DNA from: Porites lobata
Taxonomy: Eukaryota; Cnidaria; Anthozoa; Scleractinia; Poritidae
NCBI GenBank assembly: GCA_942486035.1
Contig: CALNXK010000045.1
Location: 1,639,501-1,703,500 of the forward strand
Direction of reading: 5' to 3'
Length of the DNA: 64,000 nucleotides
The translations under genes were made by a program, and so were the position numbers. This document shows positions 12,133 through 23,800 of this stretch, piece by piece; position 1 is the stretch's first letter, and every line of letters begins with the position of its first letter. The notes below the pieces were generated by a model, which saw nothing but the letters and a program-made list of their open reading frames with translations, was not told where the DNA came from and ran no database searches.

Positions 12133-12283
12133 GAACCAAAGTGCACTGTTTTGGTGCACTAGTGCACTTGCTATTTAGTATTCGGTGCACTAGTGCACTG
12201 AAATACTAATAACAGTGCACTTTGGTGCACCAGTGCAGCGAAAAAGTGCACTTTGGTGCACTAGTGCACCGAAAAAGTGCACC
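12133..12283. repeat. Cluster of GTGCAC palindromes in a nested inverted repeat
   Basis: Eleven exact GTGCAC hexamers in about 142 bp (12141-12282), several as GGTGCACTAGTGCAC. The core from TTAGTATTCGG to GAAATACTAA is itself a palindrome. The outer arms AACCAAAGTGCACTGTT and AACAGTGCACTTTGG pair around it. It lies about 1 kb upstream of the CCDC14 start codon. Confidence 0.85.
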
Positions 12284-13259
12284 GTATTACTTCTCGGGAT
12301 ATGGCCGCCTTGGACATGCCATTCAGACAGAGTAAAATACACTCGTTTTGTACGGTGAGAAAAAAATTAGGTAAATGGCTTAAAGAAAAATATTCTTTGG
12401 TCATTGTGCATCTTGAAAAGACATTTTCTTGCGCCATGACAACGAGTAAACAATATCCTGCACGAAGGATTTTGTAGCAAACATTCGTTTCTGTGTTAGC
12501 CATGTTGGACAACGGTAAGTCATCATTTTTCATGCTAAGAACATGTCTAAAATTTTCGTAATCTGCTGGAAAAAATGGGAAACAAGTGTTTGTTTTATGT
12601 GCAAGTCGGACTGAGTAAAAAACCGGACAAAGTTTGGCTGTAAGTTGCTCGGTGCACAACATTTTACATTTCAGCGCCGTTAATGTAACGCTTGAGATGT
12701 CAACACACAAGTGAATTCGCGTTATAATTTTGGAATTATGCCATTCCTACCTCTATAAATGCCACTACAGTTTAGTAAACATTGCAATTATACTAGTGTT
12801 GTAATTTCATAAGAATTGGTTGGAGCGTTAATTCATAATCATGCAAAAAGTATCCTGATTCACTCGAACTTTGGTTTGTAAGCGAACACCGTACACATAG
12901 CCTCACACCAAACTTTGACCATAGCTGGGCACAGAAACTTAATTTCTCATTTTAAAAACTACCTTGTATTCTGTGATGGAAAAATGCTGCTCCAAAACAA
13001 GATAAAGCAGCACCACATATTGCTACCTTTTTCAGTAAGTCTGCACTAACCATACTTTACAGTGATCGGAGATGAAAAATAAAAAAAAATCGCCGACTTT
13101 TCACTTCGTGTCGTCCGCCATTTTGCTTGGAGTGATAACGCGGGCTCATGTGAACATGCAGCGGATTTTCGCGGGATAAAAACAATTCAAAATGGCGACG
13201 TGTGGCGGCAAAAGACGAAGAAACCGAAATATCAAAATGGACTTCGATTCATTTAAGGA

Positions 13260-14854
13260 ATGAAAAGTAGGGCTCCGGGAAAGGTGATTAGATCCTTTTT
13301 AAACCTGCCGTACTTGATTTAGGGTCTTTTTCATTTTTACTTAATTCTCGCGTGTGAAAATATTAATCTATTGACGGTTCAATTTACGCAAGCTTGCTAA
13401 GTTTGCTGTTGTCGACAACCTTACAGTCATTTTCATTCTCTTTGTTGTGTTCAAGGCGTCCAAGGCATCCTTGGTAGCTCGAGGCCTCGCTTCGAAATCT
13501 AAACCTCCTGCGGTTAAAAGGTAAGCCTTTCGGGAAATATTTCCAAGTTATGCATAATCTGAAAAGCTTATTGAAGCCTTAGCTTATGGTTCATTAATTT
13601 CCTCATTTGTTTTCTTAAAGCGTAATGAATCCATGCGTCCTTGTCTTCTGTTCTATGAATGCGCCATCGTCATCATCGTCATCATCATCATCATCATATA
13701 TCATCATCATCATTATCATCATCATCATCATCATTGCTGGTTTGCACGTGACGTCACAGCGGCCATGTTGGTGGTCAAGAACAAAAGCATTTCTCTCCTC
13801 TGGGAACTAAAATCTATTTTCATAAAATTCTTCGAGGAAATATTCTTTTGTTTTGACCCCCAACATGGCCGCCTTATCACGTGGTTGCAAACCAAGAATC
13901 ATCATAGATGAAGTATTAAATAAATGAATGTGATGATTTGATTTTTTTTTTGTCCTCAAACTAATTCAGAGTTCAGAAAGGACAGAAAAGTGCAGCCAAG
14001 GAATCCAAACCCGGGTACAGTCTTTATACCTCAGATTCTGAAGACCAGGTACTTCACATTAACTCATTTAGGATGAGAATCTTCCTTTTGTGTCTCTCTG
14101 GGATCTTTTCAGGGAGTTGACAGTCAAACCTCAATGGGTGATCACTTTGTAGCAACTACCTTCCACATTCACTTCGCATATGGAGGAGGAGGCGATGTCC
14201 CTGTCAGTATTTTACTGTTGTATTTGTGATGGTCGTTGCTACTGTTGCGGTTTCAAATACCCATCTTTATGTCATTTGTTGCCATTTCATTTGGCTTATT
14301 TTGCTTGTTGGAATTTTACCCTTGTGGGGCCTCATTAACCCTTTAAGCCCCAATATCAACAAACAAATTCTCCAAACTGATCTCTATAAAGTTCCTTACA
14401 GAATTAGTTGGGAGAAATTGATAAAAGATCTGAGATTTTTCTCTTTGTGATCATTTGATTAATTCTCATAGATGTTACACTTGACAATCTATGGATATTG
14501 TTAGGAGAAAATTGATGTTGGTCACTATTGGGACTTAAAGGGTTAAACAATCCAGCCAGGTAATATCCCCTGTCTCAAGCCCTAAATGACTACCTCAGCA
14601 TTCAAAACACTTATTTCTAGTATTTGATAAGATACCACATTGTTGGTCATTTATAGGCATCTGCAGTTGACAGAGGCTTAAACAGATGTGCTGCATTGCT
14701 GTCAAATATACTGGACAATGAAGATAAAGGTGAGGTTTCATTCCTTTTAACGCTTGAATAATTTTAAAATGCAGTTAAATGTAATTTGACGGTTCTAGTG
14801 GTCTGTGGTCAGTTTGGAGGGGCATGCACAGGAGTTCAAAACCCGGGAGGGGAT

Positions 14855-14886
<32 letters not shown>

Positions 14887-17800
14887 CGCTGTAAAGGGTA
14901 TGGTTTTCAAGCTGTTCACTCTGGGATAGGGTGTATAACTCAGAGTGTTTAAGTCTAGAATAGGGTATCATTTTCCAGGAAACTGATCAATCGGTTGAAG
15001 ATTTTAGTCTAGACTAAGGAAACCCGGAATTGCCACTCAAAAATCGGCAAATTTATATTTACGCAACTCTTCCTAAAAACTACTCTAAGATAGGGGGATA
15101 TTTAGGGAGTTTAGTCTAGTATATTGTAGCAAAATTCAGCTGAACTAGCTCTGGTATAGGCTAAGGATTTCAGGGTCCCAGTGGCACACCCCCACCCAAA
15201 CATTCCAAAAGTACCCCCTGCGGGTTCAAAACACTTTTTTGTGGTGTATGTTTCAGGCAACTTTAGGAGTACTTTCTGCAAGTGTGGTGTCCTGCTAATA
15301 CACTTGTTTTTCAGATAGCACATCACATTCAAGAGTTGCAAGTGTGAGCAAAACTGCCGCTTCCTCCAGTAAAAAAGTTCCAGCTGTTCAACCGATAGGA
15401 AGACCAGGAAAGTTTGACAGACAGACGGCAAAAGCAGCCAGTAGAAAAGTCGTGATCCCCACTGCCAGCTCTGAAGACAAAGGTACAAACAACACATGTC
15501 ACCTACATTAACAGCTGTCAACTGTTTCACTCCTAAAAGTGTTACAGTTATCGGAATAAAGCTCTCTCTCTTTTAAATGCCCCCTATCTATTAACTGTCT
15601 CTGCATGGCCTCTTAAAATTCAGGGCTATCATGAAGAGGCGGGGGCCGGGATTTCCCCCAGCTGCTATAAATGTGGTCCCCGGCTAGCCTGCAGGTCAGG
15701 TGTTAAGAGGAGAAGGGGAAGGGGGGATTCAGGCATGTGAGAGCAAGAGATGCACCCAAGAAAGGGTCCCCTTTTCCTTCCTCCTCGGGGGCCCAAATGG
15801 TTCACCGGCATCTTGCCACCAAATCATCTCACCACCAATGAATCGCCACCAAGAAGTCTAATCGCCACCAAGTAATGACCCTGCATTAATCGACGTGTTT
15901 ACTCACCTAGGATTACTTACCTAGAATTTTTCCTTCTTCTCCAAGCTTATTCGAATGTGATTACAGAGTTATTACTTGGTGGCGAGTCGACTTCGTTGGT
16001 GGCGAGATGACCGGCTCCTCCCGAACTGCTTCTTCCCCTTTCCTTGTCAACTCCTGCCACACAGGCCATGTTCTTACATGTTTGATTGCTTTTCAATCCA
16101 GCCACTCCATCACCATTGCATCTTCATGAAGAAGTTACTGTTAGATCAACAGCGTACAATGATCGTTTGGTATCGTCCACACCTGTTCTTACTGCAGAAG
16201 AACGACATAAACGCCAACAGCTGCAGAGAAGAGAAGCAGAACTTCAACAAGAACTAGCGCAACTCAAAGAACGTTATGAGTTCCTTCAAGTAAGTTGCTG
16301 TGGTTTCACCCTTCTAAAATAATTATTTCTATATTTACCCTCGGCAGTACATGTATTTATAGCGCAAAGGCTAGTGATTTGAACAAACAACTCAAACAAA
16401 AAATTCACATAAACTTGCATAACAGGGTTAAGAATCCCAACTGACCGGAGGCAAACCAGTTGATTATTTACAAACGTCGTCGAGGATTTGAACTCGGGAC
16501 TTCCGATAGCCTGCGTAGCAGGCGCTTGGAAGTAGTGGGCACGAGAAAAAACGGGCGCGCGAAAAGGAGACACGCGTGTCTCCCTCGCGCGCGCCCGTTC
16601 TCTCTTTCGCCCACTACTTCCAAGCGCCTGCTACGCAGGCTAGACTTCCGAGAACAAATCCAGCTATCGGTTGGGGCGGGACTTGAACTCGCTTGCGCAT
16701 GGAAGCACTTAAGGTTGGAGATTGAGCCTAGAACTATCACTGCTCAGGAGATTAATAAAGAACTAGTCTTATGTACTTCTTTGAATTCAGAGACAGCAAA
16801 GTCCAAGTCACCAAACGGAGCAAAAGTTACAACTTCAACATTCCATGATGCAACAACTGGAGAATCACCAACAAAATGAAGACAGTTCACTTCAACGCGA
16901 TGCATCTCAACGCTCAACCGGAGCACAACCAGAAAACATTTCAGAAAGGGAAGGAAATCCAAATTCAAATCCGAGAAAAACGTCAGCAAGAAGAAGTCTG
17001 GATTATTCAGGATTTTCTGTTAAAAAAGTTCAGGAAAGTGACTATAATGACTCTAGATCAGGGGGACGGATGGATTTAGTTGGCAGTGAACACAATGATG
17101 AAAGTTTAAAACAAGGAGACCATAATTCCCTTGAACGGGCGATAGATACTGTGCCTGAACCCAAGAAACGGGTGAGAATTGTTTCGCCTAGTTTCACTCC
17201 TTCATCTTACGTGGACATTGAATTACTCTTAAATACAACTCAAAACCTGACAAAATCTCTTGACGACCAGGCTGGTCTATCCGAAGATTCAACAACCAGA
17301 CATCTTACTCCTCCATTGTCAGAATCTGGTAAACCCAGCCCCGGGGAAAGAATGCATTCATCATCTGCTGAAAACCAGACGCGGATGATTCAGTATCTCT
17401 TTGATGAACTTAGAGCCGTTCTTGGAAGTACGGGTTAGTACAGACCGTTTCCTGTTAACCTGCGTAGCAGGCGCTTTGAAGCAGTGGGCAGAAGAAAAAA
17501 CGGGCGCGCGAGAAGGAGACACGCGAAGGAAGAGGCTCACCCCTCGCGTGTCACCCTCGCACGCGCCCGTTCTCTCTTTCGCCCACTACTTCCAAGCGCC
17601 TGCTACGCAGGCTAGTTTCCCGTTTGTTTGTTTGGTTTTTTTCATTGGCGTCTGAATATTAAAGCGTTACCTGTGCTGAGCTGTCGGTCAGCGCAGACGC
17701 TCGAAAAAAAGCGTGCGAGCAGCGAAAAAGCGAACGAACGAAAAACGGCCTCCCCGTCCTTCCAGTCTCGCGTAGTTTTCGCGCCACTTTTTTCGACCCG

Positions 17801-20800
17801 CTTTCCCCACAGTCTTAGCCGGAGTCTGGATCAGGCTAGTAAAAAATAGTTTTTATTGCAAGAAAGTCGCCGTCGAAGTCGGAGTTGCAATAGGGAGCTT
17901 AAGCAACGACGACGGCGACGTCAACGAGAACGGCAAAAAAACTTGATTAGCAAAACCCCTGACAACATTTCTGCACGTGCGTCACGCTTTTTTGTACATT
18001 TCTTTGCCGTCTCTTCACGACTACGACGGGAAAATGTCTAATTGCACGTTTTATGGAGGACGTAAACAAGTGACGGCTAGATTTTCTCCCTCTTTCTGAA
18101 CTTGTATGTGGTTCTTAGGAATTCGGCTCAAAAAGAGTTCGCTTGCATTTGACAAAGTAAGTGAGTTGGAGTAATCGGTATAGAGATTGAAAAAACGCAA
18201 ATTCACTTTTTAAGTTTTCGTGGCCGTCGCCGTCGTGGTATCTCTTAACAACTCCTTAATGAAAGATGTGATAGCGTCTCAAACACAGTCCCATCGTCCC
18301 AATCTTAGAGTGGCTAATGACCCCACAACCTAGTGATGTCACCAGCAGAGGCGAAAGAACAAACCAGTCAATGCTCGATCTCCATCTTACCTGCCTCCAG
18401 AACTCAATGACCGGCTCACTATTACCAGTGCTGCTTGAGCCGAATACCATGTTTTGAGTGTACAGCGCTCTCTGCTCTTTGAGTAACCAGAGCCAGAACT
18501 TTAATAGCATTCAACACCCTGTGTACTCTGTTCATAGGTGACTTGGAAGTAAATCGACTGTTGAACGAAATAGATGAAGCAGCTAAATTACTTCCGTATC
18601 TTTGGGAGAAAGACAAAACAGCGTCTGCAGTTCAGGATATCGAGCAGGCTGTAAAGCCGTTTAAAGTCGAAAACGCTCAACTACGAAGGTTTGTATGCGA
18701 TCTTCATTTTTGAAATCATGAATAATCGTAGTGAACCCAAACTGATTCGTTACCACGCTCTTGTTGTAGCATTTGTAGAGTGTAGAAATTTGCGCACCAT
18801 AAATACAAAAACACGCGATATTATGACACAGTCGACACGGAAGAAAAATTATTGAGTTTTTGCGGACAAGGGTCGAACCTCAACGAACCCTAGAATTTCA
18901 TAAATTCTTAAATTTGTGATGTCACACACTTTCCTCCCCTCTCAATATACCTCTAACTGACTTTCACTGACTCACTCTTATTTTGAAACTTTGTAGAAGA
19001 CTCCTTATTGCCCACCAAAAGCTCAAAGAAGGATCATTGAAGAAACAAGAAGATAAGGCCTCGGCCAAGACAGATTTAGCATTTGAATGTAAGTTTTTGT
19101 TCCTAGTGTTTAGCACTGACATTTAAAAAAGACCTGTAAACCGTTTTCGGTGACTTGGAAAACGTTTGACTGATCTGACATTGTTTTGTAATCCGTAAAT
19201 GAGGCGTAGTGCCAAGTGGGAAAAAAGGTAACTGGTTGAAAGAGCAGGAAAACTTGCAGTAAGCCACCCGGTGCGAAGCGCGGAAAAGGTTGCAGTAGTT
19301 CACCAGGGGTCAAAAAACAAGACTTTTACAGGTGTAATTTAGGTTATTTACAAGTGCAGCTATTGTTTTCGGACCCTAAAACAAAGGTTACACTTATTAA
19401 TTACACTTGTAAAAGTTTTATAAAATTGACCTCTGGTACCAAGCGCGGGAAAACTTGTAGTAGGCCACCCGGTGTCAAGAGCGGGGAGCGCGGGAAAATA
19501 AGCCAAGGGCGGGAAAAAGGTGGAAGTGGCGTCCTCCCATCTGCAATGCATTTCATTGTAGTTCTTCACTTCACTTTTTTGAAGGCAACAAGAGGTCACC
19601 GAAAACGTTGTCCCCTTTGCTTTTCTTTTAGTGGCAGCCTGTAGGTCGGTAAACACTGTTCTACAGAAACAACTAACAGAAGAGAAAAATAACAAAGAGG
19701 AGCTACTAAGACACCGTGATCAACTTTCTCAGGTCAGAAACTTTTATACACTTCTTTCGTTTAAAAATCTCTGATTTCTCCCGTTTATCCGGGCTTTTCG
19801 TCGAAATGAAGTGCTATTTAACGCGTCGAAATGCACACAGAAGTTGATTGGGATATGGTATTGGGTACGTTTTTAAGTATACGCGACTTATGAAATTTTG
19901 TAGGTCCAGCAAGATCCATCTCGGTTAAAGAGCGTTTTCATATGACGTCATGGGGCCATGTTGTTGTTCTAAACAACGGCGGCCATGTTAGTGTTTGAAA
20001 CAAATCCTGTTGGAGTGTTTTGAAATGGGATTACATATTTTAGGTCGGATACGAAACATGATTAGAGAATCGCCTTTTGTCGGAAACATGCCGAAAACCC
20101 ACCCCTTCCCTCCAAAATAATTTTTTCGGGGGCACTCCACGGTTTTCAAATCACCATAGGCTTTGTGCGTAATCTACTTAGCTCTTACTATTAAGACAAT
20201 TGCATAATTTGTTGACTATCAAAAGTGGCTTATTTCTTTTATATAACCCGGTAGAATTTAAGTGAATTACAAGAGGAAAAGAAGAAGTTTCTGCTGATTT
20301 TATCCAATAAGGTAATGTGGCCTTTTTTTATAACCACAGCTTAATTTTTTTAAATAACCATTTGCCGGTGTTAGAGTTGCATGAAGGACGTTCTTTGGAA
20401 CAAAATATGCAAATCTACTATATAGATTTAGCCAGGGCTAAAAGCGAAGCTCTCTTTAATATTTACAATTTCCTCAAAGGAAATATAAAATCGAGTAACA
20501 CTATAGACAAGGTGAAACAACGAGAACGGTAAAAAACAACAACAATAGGTCTAATTAGCCAAAAAAAAAAAAGAACAACAACTTTGCACGTGCAGCACAC
20601 TTTTTTGTTCATTTCCTTGCGGTTGTTTTGCACGACTAAAACACGTTTTATGGAGGAAACGTTTGTGTTCCTGTTCACTTTGTTTGTTCACTGCCGCTCA
20701 TTTTCACCTTGGTTTCTCATTTTCTCACCGCCGTTATATAATTTTCCTGTTTTTCTACCGACGAAATTGGTCTCCATTGTTATTTATTTTGCGCTCTAGC

Positions 20801-23800
20801 TCCTTCCCTGTCATCCATCTCAATGTAGATCTTAAAATTTGGTGGAAAGAAAGACTCGTTTTGTTGTTGTTGTTTTTTACTCTCTAAAAGTCCGGGGAGC
20901 CATGTGATTTACCGCCGAAACGAGCGGGGTGCTTGATATGCAAAATTTCAACTCAGCTTTAACATACTCGTCCCCCGACGGGCTGACGCTTTTGGTTCCC
21001 TTCCCCTCCCCAGAGTCTGTACGGCCAGCGTTCGGTCGTACCCTGACGTCATAACCAAATTTTTGCGGATGGATAGATTACCAAATTGTCTTAGCTATGG
21101 AGCTCCGCTCAACCGCGCGCGAGCAAGGAGCTCCGCTAAAAAAACGTAACCTAACGTAACGTATCGTAACGTTCCTATTTTGTTGTTTTAACCCAAAACA
21201 GGAACAAGAACTGTTGCGGTTAAAAAGAGATTGGCAGCAAGATGCATCAAAGTTGACTGTTGGTAAGATTTTAACGGGACGGTTCTTTTCTTCACGAGGT
21301 TTATTTTCCCGTTTCGGTGCACTTTTATCATGGAGTTAAATAACGTTATCGTCCAGTTAGCCATCTGTGAAATAAAGCCTGGTTTTCTGTAGCGTCAAAA
21401 ATACAGTAGAGTTAAACGAATACTTTGCAAACACCTACGCATGCGCAACCCAGGATATAGACACCACGAGCAGTCTTCTCTTTTTTGCTCTCTTTTCTTT
21501 CAGTCAGTCGAGCGACACAGGAGTTGGAAAATTTTGATCCTTGCGCTTGTGCTTACGCCTATGCTTACCTTATTTTCTCGATTAAACGCTGCAGATGGAA
21601 GCACCATTACGAAAGAAACGCCGGACCCAATCAGAATAATGCGGCGTTTATTCGGAGATTATAAGAACAAATTAGGTACAATTTCGTAATGTACACCATG
21701 CATCAATTTCGATTCTGTTTCACCAAAAGGGCAAGACATTGAAACTTTAAAAGTCGTTCTGTTTTACAAAATATTTACAAATGATTTATCGTAATTATTG
21801 TGAGCGATTTAAGAAATGTGATACGGAAAGATTATAAGCGCCGCCTTCGACTAAACGCCGCGTTGGAAACACTAAAAGTTTAATACGCACCGCGCGCCAG
21901 AAAGAGGTAAAGATAAAGAGTCCTTATTTTCTGTCGGTAGCTCGAGATAGTCATCTGTCAAACAAACCTAAGGCCATGACGGTGCGCTCATTCCACCCCC
22001 CCTCCATCAGTGTTCCCGTTTTACTTAAAGCCGGAAAAAGGAAGTCGATTTGAGGTCACACCTGGGATCTCCCGCATAGAACGCCGCGCACTAACCAACC
22101 GCGCTAATCCTTCCTCGTTTAATCAAATTAAGACGGAATCCACTTTTGAAATGCGGCAAGTTTTAATTTTCATTGGAATGTTCCATTTTTACCAAAATAA
22201 TAAAAAGAATGATTGCATTTGTTTTAAAATTTATCAAGGGCTCAAGATCCACTTTAGTCATCTGTTTTTTGTGTTAAAAGATTTTGACCAATCTTGGGAG
22301 TTGAAAAAATGAATGAAAAATTTCAATTTTAATTGTTGAAACATAAAATTCTGAAAATTTATTCAAACTGATGTAATTTTGTTATATGGACGTTCATTTC
22401 TCGGGCTCCAATAAGAAATTTTCTTTGGTGTTATTACAGATGACTAAATACATCTTTAGCCCTTGAAAAATGTAAAAAAGAAAGCAATATGCTGTAAATT
22501 ATTCTGGTACAAGGTTTTTGTCCACTGAATATTAAAATTAGTCAATTTTCTGGTGCATTCCGTCTTAATTCGTTATGCTTACGTGCTCGTTTTAACGCTG
22601 AAATAAGAACTCCTGTCGTGCTGATGGAAACCAGGCTTCTCTCAGTTTCGAGGCTCCGACTAAAAACTTCAGACGGTCTTAAGATATAGGGGGCGCTTAG
22701 AAATCCTTGTAACAGAGTTTCTTTCATTTTAGAAAATAAAAGAATGAAGTCAGATCTTGAAGCTGCTCACCTCTCCTCTGAAGCAGAGAAGAAAGAGGTC
22801 AATATACTTAACCTTTCTTTGAAGCAGAAAGACGCAGAAATCGAGAGACTCAAAGAACTCACCAGGTAAATTATGTGTATTTTTTGTAATTTTAACTCCC
22901 TTTTGTAAGGACTTCTGGGATCGCTACTGAAACAGTCCCAAAAGTCTTTGCGAAAGTTAACTCGCCCCAGTTTCCCTCTTCTTTCTAAAGTGGAGAATTA
23001 ATTATTGAAGTTCGACAAGTTTCTCTCGTGTTCGAATGTCGTGAGTTTGTTTAAAATCGTGATATGTGTAAACACTCAAAGTAGTACTTTTCTACGGTAC
23101 TGTTTATTTTACTTTGAATTGGTTCCGGGACGAATTGCTTCTCATGAAAGCTACTGTAGCACCTTTAGTTTCTTGAATTTCTTTTTTTTATGCTGTGCAT
23201 TGTCATTCTACTTTTTCCAGTCTGTGATTGCAATTATAATAACGCAGGCTACTAAGTAGTATTATCCTTTGGTATTGTTCATAAAGTTATGCCGCAAAAC
23301 GCGATTCTTTGATTTTATATGTGAGCTAAATCCTCACTCGAAAAAAGTATATCATTCAAAATTTGTTGTTCCTTTACAGCTAGCTTAAACTACAAAAAGG
23401 CGGACTTTTTCGAAGTGTCTGGAGAGCGTGGACCTCCACATTAACATAGGCGAAAGCGAGCTTAGTGAAAGCAAAACTAAGTTAACATTTCTCTCAACCG
23501 TTTCCTGCTCTCACTTTCTTTTTTTTTTTCTAGAAGTACGAATAATTTCTTTACAGTTCGTTTGCAATCGTGAAAAAATACTCGGTGCTACAATAGGTCA
23601 ATCTCACTGCGGAATCTGCAGTGCAACACGTCGTGTAAACGTCGTATTTTTTATTCGACAGGGGCCTTCAGCAGTCCCTTACTCGTCTTCTGTCTGACAT
23701 TCAGCAGTTTCAACCGAAGGACATAAAAAGCGGTTCATTGGATAACCCCGTCTCTTTTGAAGGCTTGGATAATCTGCTTAAGAGAGATGTCAAAACAATG

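Noticed and set aside
12261..12710. 149-codon minus-strand frame upstream of CCDC14
   Set aside because: It overlaps the GTGCAC palindrome cluster, has no domain or splice context, and its composition looks like chance.
21441..21689. Possible extra CCDC14 exon after a TTTCAG site (about 21502)
   Set aside because: Exons 21202-21262 and 22733-22865 already join in phase and match the vertebrate order. The segment does not keep a sensible frame.
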